Shown piece after piece: positions 12,257 to 23,720 of a stretch of 64,000 nt of DNA. Source of the stretch: Uloborus plumipes. Taxonomy: Eukaryota > Arthropoda > Arachnida > Araneae > Uloboridae. Below the pieces are notes generated by a model, which saw only the letters and a program-made list of their open reading frames with translations, ran no database searches and was not told the origin of the DNA. The translations under genes and the position numbers were made by a program. Within the stretch, counting starts at the first letter, position 1. The number at the start of each line of letters is the position of its first letter. Where the stretch lies: assembly GCA_038373865.1 (NCBI GenBank), contig JAXGGA010002867.1, positions 1 to 64,000 of the forward strand. Direction: 5' to 3'.

Positions 12257-14762
12257 CTAGTGATCACTATTTGCTCAACCATAGCACCAAACTTTTAATA
12301 AAATTACAATTCTTATAAAAGATTAAATGTTCTTTAATATTTCCAAAGCATTTCTTAAATATTTTCCTACTCAAAAAGAAAAATTATCGTGGATAAAAAC
12401 TATGCTTCATAACTGACATCTCCTAGCTCTTGATAAAAGAAAAAGAGAACACCAAATTGATGTAACTACTGACAATCAATTGAAACTAATTATGCATTTT
12501 TAGAATGACATTACACAGAATCCAGAAATTTCCAAAAAAACGGTGAAACATTGTTAATTGTTTCAACATAAGTGAGCGAAACATCTTTCGCTTCCTCTCC
12601 TGTGCCACGACAAAAGCAAAATTCAGAAACAGATTAGAAGCTGAAGCTGACTGCTTACGTTGCTGATTTAAACAATTATTCCAGACGTGATAAATACTTT
12701 CCAATGAAAAATAATCGCAGTCAAGTTATGAATTAGCTGAACAGTGATTTAAAAACTGACTCAGAAAGTTTGCAGGCTTAAAAGTCAAAACGAATTTAAA
12801 AGCAAAAAAACTTTTTTTTCTTAATACTCCTACAATACATTTACCAATGCATAATAATACATTTTCAATGATACATTACCTGGTATTTCTGATATAGCAA
12901 GCAAAATATTAATCTCTCATCATGTTGTCATAAAAGTATGCATCAGCTACAAGTGTTATTTAACTGCATTTTTTAAATGCTAATTTTACAAATTTTAGAT
13001 AAGTGATTGTATTTATATATAGACTTAAAAATTTAGGACGTGTTATAGATTTTTAGTACTTACATAAACCCATTAAAACTTTAGTAATATCTATATTTCT
13101 TAACTTAAAGCAGACGTTTCTTACAAAGTTAGTGCAATCTGTGAAACTAAGCAATTCAGTATTAAAATGCCAGAGGCTGGAAAGTGCAAATAAAGTGCCT
13201 TAAATATAATTGATCTAGATGTGTTGAAAACAATTAAATAAATCTTTGAAACTCTTTGATAAGTGCTGCAACTTTTTTTTAATGCATAAAGCATCAATTG
13301 TCATTGTCATTATGGCCGAGATGTTACTCTTCTGTTTTTTAAATATTCACATCATTTCTTTTAAATCATTTAATGCATTTTTTTCTATTGATCATTTTAC
13401 ATTTAATTCAGTGTTGTTTTAGTCGGTAGATTGGATCGACAATCTAACACTAACTTTATATCGAAATCCAATGTCAGTTTTCTTTTCTCCTCCCAAGCTC
13501 TTTTTCCTTGTCGATTAATGTCACTGATTTATAGAACCACAAGCACAAGCAATTTTTATTTAAATTGATTTTAGTTTGCAAAAGAAGGTATAACTTTTAA
13601 AAGGTATTGTTTGCCTATTTTTCTCCTGTTATTTTTATTGTCTTAGTTACATTTTATAAGACCTCAAAATGCAGAATTTTATATTTATTTTTCCAAATTT
13701 TTCCCGAGAGAGAAACCCCCAACCCCCTGAATTTGCAACTACTCTATACTTTGAAAAATAGTCACCACATCATTTTCTTCACACTCATCCCTCTCCAAAG
13801 TCAATAGAAATGAATAAAGTAAAAATAAATGAAGACAGTATGAAGTGCAAAAACGGGAGTGGAGGGGTGGGGGGGCAAGAGCTTCTGAAACATCGAAAAA
13901 AAAGGACAAAAAAGCCTACAATATAGTTTTTGGGACTACAAAACAGGCCCTATATCTAAAATAGCTTAGGGCGAAATTCGGTTTAAGTCCGACCCTGAAT
14001 ATAAGATTTTATTTTGTCACAGTTTTTAATTCACAACATCTATTTATTAAGTTGTATTTATAAGCAATTTATTTATTTTTAAACTTTAAGAGGGGTGGCA
14101 TTTTGTATTTTTGTCCGGGGCGGCAAAACTGCTAGGGCCGCCCCTGAGTAACTTCCTTCTATTCTGTTCATTATAAGTACGACTATTATTTGACTAGAAA
14201 ATGATGCGAATGTCTACTAGTTTGGGGTGTTCATCCACTGGATTGGTATCCTTTTTTTCATTTAAACCCTCAAAGCACTAGACGTAGAACCGTAATCATT
14301 CGCAAAATTCCTTAAGAATAAATACAAATATCAGTTTAAAAGTTTTTACTGTGCCAACTGCTAGTAATGACGATATCATTCATTTTTAAAAATAAAACTA
14401 GGCTTTAGTATTCATTCACTGGTTGCTGTACCCTAAGTTATCAAAAATAAGGTTTCAAAATTTTTTCTTTGAATTGCCTGAAGAGCTATAGTTATTGTAA
14501 ATGGGCTGCTATCTTTTCCATCAAAAAGTCAAATTTTGACTTAACGAGTTCTAGAAACAAGCTCTTCAACTGGCAATAGTAACTTCCACTTGTTCAATTA
14601 AAAAAACAAAAAACCCCGATAAGAAAATTTTGCTTTTGTCCACTGATCAAACGCGTTCATTTAGTAGGTTATTATACAGAACTGCACCCCCCCCCCCGAA
14701 AAAGGAAAAAAAACTGAAGCAGAATCCATGTGAGTTTTCCCAGTTTTTCCCTAATTGCGCTC

Positions 14763-14900
14763 AGTGCCGGATCTAGGGGGAAGCAACCGTGCCCTTGAGC
14801 TGGCGGCAACTACAGGGCGACAAATTCCCCCTATTTCCCTTCTTTTTTTCCGTTGAAAATCGATTAAAACTTGAAGGAAGATGCGTGTGGGCGGCAGTTT
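14763..14900 (+). mobile_element. Solo hAT-like left end
   Basis: The sequence cagtgccggatctaggggg resembles hAT terminal repeats. No matching inverted end was found downstream, so this is probably a truncated copy. Confidence 0.4.
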
Positions 14901-15000
14901 CAAGAATTTCCCCAACTCTGAAAGTTCGAAGATCAATCACTGATTAAGCATATCAGTAAAGATCTTTTCTGTGTCATGTGCTAAATACTGTTTAACGATA

Positions 15001-15145
15001 CAATGAAACCACGATTTTACGTTCCTAAAGGGACTATGTAAAGAAAAACGTTCAATACGGGAAGGTAGCTGCTAAAAGAGACCGGAAAGTAAAACGTATA
15101 ATGCGGGAGAAATGTAAACTCGAGAGACAAATCGGAGTGTCACTG
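15001..15145. mobile_element. pogo/Tigger-like MITE with TA target site
   Basis: The left end caatgaaaccacgatttt and the right end aatcggagtgtcactg are imperfect inverted repeats, each flanked by TA (14999-15000 and 15146-15147). A 145-bp non-coding element of this form fits the Tc1/mariner-pogo group. Confidence 0.6.
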
Positions 15146-15149
15146 TATT

Positions 15150-16777
15150 ATGAATTTCCAAAAGTGAAATTGTGCCTAAGTGCTGTTCATTTACCGGTCA
15201 TACTACCCAATGTAGAAATTCATGTTAAATTGAAAAAAAAAAAAAAAAGTACATGCGTGAACTCCCAGGGCTGACGAAAGACCATGTCAGCCCTGTCGGA
15301 AACTAGGGGCCCGGCTCGGAATCGGAGTAGCATGAATTCGACTATAGTTTTATGGGGGAGGGAGGCCATCGGTGGCCAAACTGACAAGTGACCCGCCTTG
15401 GCTCTTGGTGGTTCTATGATTACTCATGGTATTTTTCATTCAAGAATATATTTAAAAAGTTTAAAATTCGACTAATCACTGGCGAAAGGAAAGCCTCTTT
15501 TTTTTTTTTTACTTAGTATTCGACAGCCCTAATAATAATAAGTCTTCAATCTTTGGGTTCTTTCTTGAGAAGTGTTTTTGAGGTAGACTAAACCGTAAAC
15601 CCATTAGGAACTTTTTTCGTAAGGCGATCTCTAGAAAGCCATTAACCATTATTCCCAGTCTTGTATGAAAACTTTTTCCTCCCAGTCGTGTCATCAGATG
15701 AAGATGCCGCCATCATATTTTCGATCCCCATACATAATTGCACGCCATGCCCCATTCAAACGGGATTACGTGAAGCATTTCATTGGTTATGAGCGCATGA
15801 CCGCTGGTTCAAGGTCGCTGTGAAAACGTTGGTGTGGGGAGGGGCGCGTTCTTAGCCCGTTCAATGTGCAAAGGTGTGTTTAGAGTGAGGCGATGACCTT
15901 CCCAAAGGTGGAACAAAGGAGGTCTTCAACTGCTGAAGTTACTATAATGAAGGACACACTTTCGTGTTGGGACACTTTCTTTCGTGTACGATGAGAAATA
16001 ATAAAGCTAAGTGTTAATGTATACCCAAAAAATGCTTGCACTTCGGAAAGCTGAAGATAAAAGAAGCAATTTTGAACGCAGAATTGTTGCTGACCAGCGC
16101 AATAGGGCCGAACCGGCAACTTTTCAAATGAATCATTCTTCTGTTGCGTTCTGACATCATAAACGTTGGCTTTCCAAGCTATTGTTCTTACTTTGATTTG
16201 TGTTGCATTTGGTTTCACCAACAACTTTTTTGCAGCAAACCGATCAAATGCTAATCGAAAAGTGACAATTGATTGTTTTATTGGTTTTGTTAAGATTTTT
16301 ATTTTCAGCGTACGACATTGGTTGAAGTTATTACTTCCAATAGTGTACCTAGGGGTTCCAGCGCCCGTGACGAACTAAAGAAATTACGTTCCCTACCCTC
16401 ATGGTCTCCTTGATGGGAGTTCATTGTGATATTCCAAAACAATTGCTTAGTCCGAAAAAACTTCAACAAATTTAAAGACAATAAATTCTTACCGAATCAA
16501 GAATTTTCAGGTACCTCTTTAAAACAGTTGTCACTAAGATTCCTCTTTCAATGATTAGCAGAGGCACAGAAAGATTTGCATTGAAAATAAAATCTGACTG
16601 GCATTTTTAGCAATAATTATGTCTACTAATTCAAATTAAATTTATTTAAAAGTTTATGGTATTTCCTTAAACCTACTAATTATTACTGGTACCTTGCAAT
16701 AGCATCTGATGAGACATTTAACTATTTCTGCATCATTTTCTCATCTTTTAATTCTCTGTAAGTTAAACCTCTCTCAA
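15150..16777. other. Unassigned DNA with hairpin motifs
   Basis: Includes agggctgacgaaag...tcagccct (about 15268-15294) and ggccatcggtggcc (15362-15375), both capable of hairpins. A 114-codon minus-strand frame (16224-15880) has no recognisable domain or splice context and is not annotated as a gene. Confidence 0.35.
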
Positions 16778-16978
16778 GCGGGGAAGTTAGACCCGGTTTG
16801 GACACTTTGAAAAATTAGTAATAAAAAAATTAATACATAATTTGAATAAAAACGAATAGTGTAACGTTGCCAGACATCATAGGGAAACAAATAATGTCAA
16901 TTTGGAAATGATCTAAAGATTAGAAAAAAATAGAAAAATGCATTTGTAAGAAGTGGATCAAACCTAGCTAGTTTCCCT
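16778..16978. mobile_element. Possible short TIR element
   Basis: Ends ggggaagttagacccggttt and aaacctagctagtttccct are imperfect inverted repeats (about 70% by eye) roughly 200 bp apart. No TSD was resolved. Confidence 0.35.
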
Positions 16979-17291
16979 TACTGCAGTGGGCAGGTAAATC
17001 TCAGTATCTACAAAACTAGTGTTTGAGATATTTGAAGAAATGGCGTTTTAAATTATCTTCAATCACTAGTTAAATGTTGGAATTTCACGTTCTTTTTTTG
17101 CTTTATTTTCTGCGGAAAAAAATAAGTAAGTGTACAATATACAATATTTATTGTTTAAATTTCAATTTTTTGAATATTTAAAATGTTGATTCAAAAAAAA
17201 AAAAAAAATTCAACATTCAAGTTTGTTATCAATCTGGTTGTTGGCTCATATATCGTACTTCTCGTCAGAAATGTAGGAGTTGTTAAGTTAA

Positions 17292-17990
17292 GGGGTTACA
17301 GTACCTCAAAAATAACCAAAAGACCAAAAAAAATTTTATTGCTTATTTCAAAAGTAAAAGTTATTTAAAACACTCAGAAAAAAATAACATTGTTCTAGCT
17401 AAATTATTTAAAAAGTTATGAGTGACTTTAGGGCATGCATGCTATGTGTTCTAATGAAAAAGCCAAACTTTAAAGTGCTTTTTCTCGGTGATCAGTTTTT
17501 AGTGTTTCTATGTTAGTGGAAATGCTAAGGAATTTTTTCTATCAAAGATATAACTTTAAAGCAATATTTTTTGCACTCAGGATAATATATTTAACAAAAC
17601 TGTGCATTGAATAAGCGCTTTATAAATTACAAAAATGTTTAGAGTTTGTTAAACCTCGAAGAACAAAATTTTCTAAGAATTTTTTACGTAAAATTTCACA
17701 AAATATTTTCTAATCAAAATATAAGAAAATGAATGCACAGATTTGTTGAGGTAATCCTTGTGATCATTTCGCAAAAAGAAATTTTGAAATTAGTGCAGAA
17801 ACAAAAAAGCCTTAGGGTTTTTAAAAATTGAAATTTTCTTAAATTTTTCTAATTTTCAAAAAAAGTTTTCAAAATTTTTAATGTTTGAAAATAAATTATT
17901 GATTGTTAAACAAGTGCAGAAACAAATATTTCAAAGGATTAACTTTTTTACTTAAATTAAAGAAATTTGTTAGAAAGGTATTGTAACCCC
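17292..17990. mobile_element. TTAA-flanked TIR element A
   Basis: Starts ggggttacagtacct and ends aggtattgtaacccc, with TTAA directly outside each end (17288-17291 and 17991-17994). TTAA targets are typical of the piggyBac and Kolobok superfamilies. No transposase frame is present (699 bp), so this is a non-autonomous copy. Confidence 0.75.
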
Positions 17991-17994
17991 TTAA

Positions 17995-18634
17995 CCCATT
18001 TATGCCCAAGTTTTTTTTAACAATTATTTTCAATTTTAATCTGCTTAAAGCTCTTACTTGGAATAGTTTACATTCATTTTAGGCTTAAAATAGTTCGCCG
18101 TTGCCATATTTATTAAGTTATTAACTTATTATTATTACTTTTTTGCATTGATAAAGGCGTTCCTTGTAACGCCGAAACACGTGTCTGCAGTATCCCTGCT
18201 CATTTGTGCATTGTAACGTTGTTTATTTTCTGTATATTAACATCCTGTTTATGGAATATTTTGCAGATATGTGAGCAAAATATGAACATACTTGACTTTA
18301 CTTTTGCAAAGTAACTTTATAGAAGGCATCTGTGATCAATTTAAAGCAAATCATTTTAAAATAGTTTAATTTTATGAAAAATAAGTTCGCAAAAAAAAAA
18401 AAAAAAAAAACTTTCTGTGGCTACCCATGCTGGATCGTTGCTTGACTGATTTGTCTGAAAATAGTTATCAATAAATAAACTGTGATGTCCATTAGTGGCT
18501 CCAACTGGTTTTCTCAAGAAGAAGGACTATTTAACTCGTGAAAAACAGCTTTAGTAAAATGATATACCCATTACAGGTTTTCCAAGTAGTTACTAAAAGA
18601 GCGTCCCGTTTTTAGGCTACTGGGCATAAATGGG
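17995..18634. mobile_element. TTAA-flanked TIR element B, abutting element A
   Basis: Ends are cccatttatgcccaag and ctgggcataaatggg, flanked by TTAA at 17991-17994 and 18635-18638. The left TTAA is shared with element A. The 640-bp interior carries the hairpin motif at 18149-18187 described separately. Non-autonomous; piggyBac- or Kolobok-like by target site. Confidence 0.8.
18149..18187 (+). ncRNA. Hammerhead-ribozyme-like motif, probably degenerate
   Basis: The order is tgataa, then a perfect 6-bp stem (ggcgtt/aacgcc, 18156-18161 with 18168-18173) closed by a 6-nt loop, then gaaac, then acgtgtc. Hammerheads have CUGAUGA, stem II, GAAA and a cleavage GUC in this order. Here the position equivalent to catalytic G8 reads A, so activity is doubtful. 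The resemblance could also be chance within a repeat. Confidence 0.3.
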
Positions 18635-18639
18635 TTAAG

Positions 18640-19146
18640 AGACACTAAAAAAATAAACAAAACTTATGCATTGTAATAGACTGCCATAAATTGTTACATT
18701 ATTAGATTGTGGAAAACGCTGAATTCTCGATTCGCGAGTTTACTCTTTTATTAATCAAGTGAAAACGAGTTCGCTTTAAAAAAAATATGTAATATGGCTA
18801 CAAGAAATATAAAAACTTATTTTATTGATATAACTAAGCTTAAAAGCAGCAGCTAACATAATCACGCTATCGACGGTTGTCAAAAAATCGCGATCGCGAA
18901 ATGTTTTTGTAAAACACTGTAAAAACATTCTCTATTTTCTTATGAACATCTTTAATTTCTACTTGTTGGGTTTTGTTTATTTTGAAATTTAAGAATTTAT
19001 TCGTGAATAAATAAACTTGAAAAAATAATAATCTGAAAATTTGCTGATCTGTATATCTTGATGAAAAACCGTATTAAAATTTTTTCTCAATTTTGGTAAC
19101 GAACATTTATGTTTTTTTTTTTTTTTTTTTTTTTTCTCTTTTTGTA
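18640..19146. other. AT-rich spacer ending in a poly-T run
   Basis: No coding potential seen. Ends in about 24 T residues (19112-19135) just before foldback F1. Confidence 0.5.
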
Positions 19147-19150
19147 AACT

Positions 19151-21949
19151 GAGTCATTCCATGTCAAGTGGACTAGTGGTCCCCACCCGACCATCTCCGA
19201 TTTGGATCAAATTTTACAGAGGTATAGACATGCCTATGAAACTAACCTGCGCAAATTTTTAGCTTCCAAGATCCAAATCCGGAGGAGCTAGGATCCCTCA
19301 AAAAATGTGGCTCAAAATGGCGGATGAACTTCATGAAACAAGTTGCAATGTTTAGGTCAAGGTTGCAGAAAATTTTATCACGGTGGAAGCCTAATTTTTT
19401 TTGGAGCTTAAAGTACTTTTGGTTGTCAACACTCGCCAGTATATTCTTTGAGATTGCGCTTATTAGATTTTGTGTAGCACGTGCCTAAACTTGCGAAAAA
19501 ACGCGGTGGGCAATTTTTTTCCTGGATTTCAGGTTGTCATAAATTTTTAACCAAAAAACTTCAAAGGTTTATACTTCGTAGTTTTATTGTCCAAATACTT
19601 GTTTTCAATGTTTTACAGCTACAGAGCTTAAATATTGTATTTGTAAAAGATATTGGCACCCTAAGTGTCGATGAAAACGCTTCTTTTGAAAAATCGCCTG
19701 TTTTCAACTCGCTATATCTCAGGTTTGTCACCTAAGCCCATTTTTTCTTTGGCACCATTAGAAAGAACAGATTTTTTCCTATCGAAATGAGTTTTTTTTT
19801 CGATGGTGTTCTTTCGAATAAGGATGAAAAAATTAGCTTGAAATACTGTCTGTTATGAAGAATTGGCATAATTAGGTTAAGACTGCAGAAAATTTTATCA
19901 CACTGGGGGCCTAATATTTTTGGAGTTTAAAGTACTTTTAGTGGTCAATACTCTCCAGTATTTTTTGTGAGATTGAGCTAATTAAATTTTGTGTACCACG
20001 CATGTTAACTTGCAAAAAAACGCGTTAGGCAATCTTTTTCCTGGATTCATAAATTTTTAACCAAACAAATTCAAAGGTTCATGTTTCGTAGTTCTATTGT
20101 CCAAATACTTGGTTTTAATATTTTACAGCTGCAGAGCTTAAATATTGATTTTGTAAGAGATATTGTTGTCAAAAGTGTCTATCAAAATCATTTTAATGAA
20201 AAATCGCCTGTTTTCAACTCACTGTATCTCAAGTTTGTCACCTTCCACTGTTTTTTTGTTGGCACCATTAGAAAGAACAGATTTTTTCCTATTGAAATGA
20301 GTTTTTTTTTCGATGGTGTTCTTTCGAATAAGGAAGAAAAAAATAGCTCGAAGTATTGTCAGTTATGAAGAATTGGCATAATTGGGCTAAGACTGCAGAA
20401 AATTTTATTATACCAAAAGTTCGAATTTTTAACAACTTAAAGTACATTTAGTTGTTTATATAAATACTCTGATAAGAAAAAATCTGTTATTTATAGTAGT
20501 ACTAACGAAAAGATGATGGAAGGTGACAAACCTGAGTTACAGTTCATTGAAATCAAGCTGCCATTGCCAATAATTTTCATGTATGCTACACAAAAGCTAA
20601 TGAGCTGGAAATCACATAATTATTAGAATCTATTAACAACTAAATGTACTTTAAGTTGTTAAAAATTCGAACTTCTATTATAATAAAATATTCTGCAGTC
20701 TTAGCCTAATTATGCCAATTCTTCACAACTGACAAAACTTCCAGCTTTTTTTTCCCTCCTTATTCGAAAGAACACCATCGAAAAAAAAACTCATTTCGAT
20801 AGGTAAAAATCTGTTCTTTCTAATGGTGCCAACGAAAAAACGGTTGAAGGTGACAAACTTGAGATACAGTGAGTTGAAAACAGCCGATTTTCCATTAAAA
20901 CGATTTTGATAGACACTTAGGGTGCCAATATCTTTTACAAATACAATATTTAAGCTCTGCAGCTGTAAAACATTAAAAACAAGTATTTGGACAATAGAAC
21001 TACGAAATATGAACCTTTGAATTTGTTTGGTTAAAAATTTATGAATCCAGGATAAAGATTGCCCACCGCGTTTTTTCGTAAGTTGACATGCGTGGTACAC
21101 AAAATTTAATTAGCTCAATCTCACAAAAAATACTGGAGAGTATTGACCACTAAAAGTACTTTAAACTCCAAAAATATTAGGCCCCCAGTGTGATAAAATT
21201 TTCTGCAGTCTTAACCTAATTATGCCAATTCTTCATAACAGACAGTATTTCAAGCTAATTTTTTCATCCTTATTCGAAAGAACACCATCGAAAAAAAAAC
21301 TCATTTCGATAGGAAAAAATCTGTTCTTTCTAATGGTGCCAAAGAAAAAATGGGCTTAGGTGACAAACCTGAGATATAGCGAGTTGAAAACAGGCGATTT
21401 TTCAAAAGAAGCGTTTTCATCGACACTTAGGGTGCCAATATCTTTTACAAATACAATATTTAAGCTCTGTAGCTGTAAAACATTGAAAACAAGTATTTGG
21501 ACAATAAAACTACCAAATATAAACCTTTGAGGTTTTTTGGTTAAAAATTTATGACACCCTGAAATCCAGGAAAAAAATTGCCCACCGCGTTTTTTCGCAA
21601 GTTTAGGCACATGCTACACAAAATCTAATAAGCGCAATCTCAAAGAATATACTGGAGAGTGTTGACAACCAAAAGTACTTTAAGCTCCAAAAAAAATTAG
21701 GCTTCCACTGTGATAAAATTTTCTGCAACCTTGACCTAAACATTGCAACTTGTTTCACGAAGTTCATCCGCCATTTTGGGCCACATTTTTTGCGGGATCC
21801 TAGCTCCTCCAGATTTGGATCTTGAAAGCTAAAAATTTGCACAGGTTAGTTTCATAGGCATGTCTACACCTCTGTAAAATCAAATCCAAATCGGAGATGG
21901 TCGAGTGGGGACGATTTGAAAAATTGGTCCAGTTGACGTGGAATGACTC
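19151..21949. mobile_element. Foldback element F1 (2.8 kb palindrome)
   Basis: Starts gagtcattccatgtcaagtg and ends with its near-complement (acgtggaatgactc). It is flanked by the exact 4-bp duplication aact (19147-19150 and 21950-21953). The arms are roughly 19151-20456 and 20634-21949. Each arm contains two tandem, diverged units of about 510-520 bp, with junctions near 19362, 19882 and 20392, and the loop holds a further partial inverted unit. Similar small frames therefore occur on both strands (for example 19481-19735 plus and 21610-21356 minus). They match no family I know. The 4-bp TSD and GAG start recall Sola transposons, which is inference. Confidence 0.85.
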
Positions 21950-21953
21950 AACT

Positions 21954-22725
21954 TCGTTTTGATTTACATGTTTTCATAGTGCTGCAAAAAAGTAAAAAAT
22001 GCTTTCTGGCTATGTACAACTTGCAGCAGCAATCAGACAGTTTGTAACAAGTATGTGGTATATATGCTAATTCACGGTAGTATGGGGAGATATTTACTTT
22101 CTGATGTATGCTTGGCCGAATAAAAATGATACTGTAAGCAAAAGTATAAATGTGGATTGTTGGTAATTAAAGATTGAAAAACCGTGCACTAGTGGGGCAG
22201 TAATTGAAAACCATTCTTATTCTTTCACAAGCTCATTGAATTATAGTCATCTCATAAAACCTTGCATTTCCTTATTTTGGTATTGTGCACTCTCTTTATA
22301 GACATTTCTATTGATTTATATCCTTCTTTTTGAAAAGAATCGTTTTTCAGTCTAAGTTGATGGATGAACTCTTGCAGATATCTGATTAGAATGGCCTGTC
22401 TGACATAGTATCCTAACATTGAAATCGTTCACTTATGCATAGAAGCAGCAAACTTTGCTATGATGGTCTATTGTTACAATTTCTAAAGTGACTTCTGTGT
22501 AGGAATATCCTTTTTTTAGTAGAATAAAGTTATAAATCTATTTTTGCTTTGATCAGATAGAAATTTACTATATTATTTGAAATTGTAAATTGCTATTCAT
22601 TATTTTAAATGATAATATATTATTACAAACATTCATTTTGATTGCAACTCATTCAATTCTTTTGTGACTAACTGAAAAATGCTAGAATTTTCTATTTGAA
22701 TAAAAAATATTTTTTTTTCCTCCAG
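21954..22725. other. Probable intron upstream of the plus-strand coding exon
   Basis: AT-rich, no repeats noticed, ending in a T-run and tcctccag immediately before the exon at 22726. Confidence 0.45.
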
Positions 22726-22862
22726 ATGAGGTGGACATTATGGGTTACAATAGTAACCAAAGTGATACCGATGACCATAGCAGTATCCAGAGCCTGACCA
22801 GTGATGGTGGTGTCGTCATCAGCACTAAACGACATCCTTTGGGTGAGCAAACTGCCATCTAA
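22726..22862 (+). CDS. C-terminal coding exon of an unidentified gene
   Basis: A strong acceptor (T-rich tract then tcctccag) precedes a frame that starts with the last two bases of a codon and runs 44 complete codons to TAA at 22860-22862. The peptide begins E-V-D-I-M-G-Y-N-S-N, continues with an Asp/Ser/Gln-rich stretch (about residues 10-28), then G-G-V-V-I-S-T-K-R-H, and ends E-Q-T-A-I. Balanced codon use and few A/T runs set it apart from the surroundings, so I regard it as real coding sequence. The low-complexity acidic/serine character suggests a disordered cytoplasmic or nuclear tail. A good donor (gg|gtgagc, near 22841) lies inside the exon, so it may be spliced onward, with the stop used only when that intron is retained. 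Upstream exons were not found in the window. I cannot name the protein. Confidence 0.65.
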
Positions 22863-23720
22863 CACTGCCAGGTTTGTCGTCCTCCTCCGCTGATTAGCAC
22901 AATAGACTGTGTCCAGATAGTTCTATTATATGGAGTGGTCTATGACCTTTTCTACATATTGCGACCCATAGTTGGGAGGGAAACAGTTGTTGAAAAAGTT
23001 TGTTGTAAATTTATGAAGAGTGAAGCAGCACAACAATGCTGGTATTGAGATATCTAGATTGTATGACAATTATTTTGCAATATGATTGCTGTTGATGTTT
23101 CAGATACTGTTATAAACAGCGCTTGAAATGTGTGCAGTTATATGAAATAGTCAGTTTATGAAATTTATTTATTAAATTTTTTATGTGGCATTATTAATGT
23201 TTTTAAAATGGAGTATCTATGAACTTTTTGCTCTCCAACTTTATGCATTTTGTTTTATGTGTGAAAATGAAATTTTATTTTTTAAATGTGTTTAATGGTC
23301 CTTGTAAATGCAAACATTTCAAGCTCTATTTAAAAACATAAAGATAAATATTTTTGCCATCTGGTCTTTAAATGCACTTTCTACCAAAGTATTGAAATTG
23401 GTAGGGATTCATCCTATATGTGCAATTGTTGCCAATTTCTGTAATTACTGGCTATTAAGTATTTAGTCTTATACATTCCTTCATAATTCTTCTGAAACAT
23501 TACTTGGTTCAAAAGACTGAGAACCAAATTTTTAAAATTCTAATGGGTTTTAATGCTAATATACTCATTTTATTTATTGTGATTTTAAAAAGCAAATTAA
23601 ATACTCATGACCATTTTAAAAGAGTCCTTCAAAAATATTGTTATGTATATTATTGATGGTTCTAGTTTTACAAAAGGCTGTTGAATCATCAAATGCAATA
23701 AAATACTTATAAATTTTATT
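22863..23720 (+). other. Putative 3' UTR of the plus-strand gene
   Basis: Repeat-free AT-rich sequence following the stop codon. A canonical aataaa occurs at 23697-23702. If the internal donor at about 22841 is used, this would be intron instead. Confidence 0.35.

Larger units (their letters stand above)
6933..14146. mobile_element. Outer hAT-like DNA transposon, carrying nested insertions
   Basis: The left end begins caggggcagcccta and the right end is its near-complement (tagggccgcccctg). The flanks read agtaacta (6924-6931) and agtaactt (14147-14154), an 8-bp TSD with one mismatch plus one extra base before the left end. An 8-bp TSD and CAG...CTG ends are hallmarks of the hAT superfamily. 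No transposase frame survives, so the copy is non-autonomous or decayed. About 4.5 kb of its length is the later insertion at 7783-12256. Confidence 0.75.

Noticed and set aside
15880..16224. 114-codon minus-strand frame
   Set aside because: No domain, no splice context, and composition typical of chance frames in the region.
19481..21610. Repeated 80-125-codon frames on both strands of foldback F1
   Set aside because: They are mirror images and tandem copies of the same element unit, with no recognisable domain. Described as part of the element instead of as genes.
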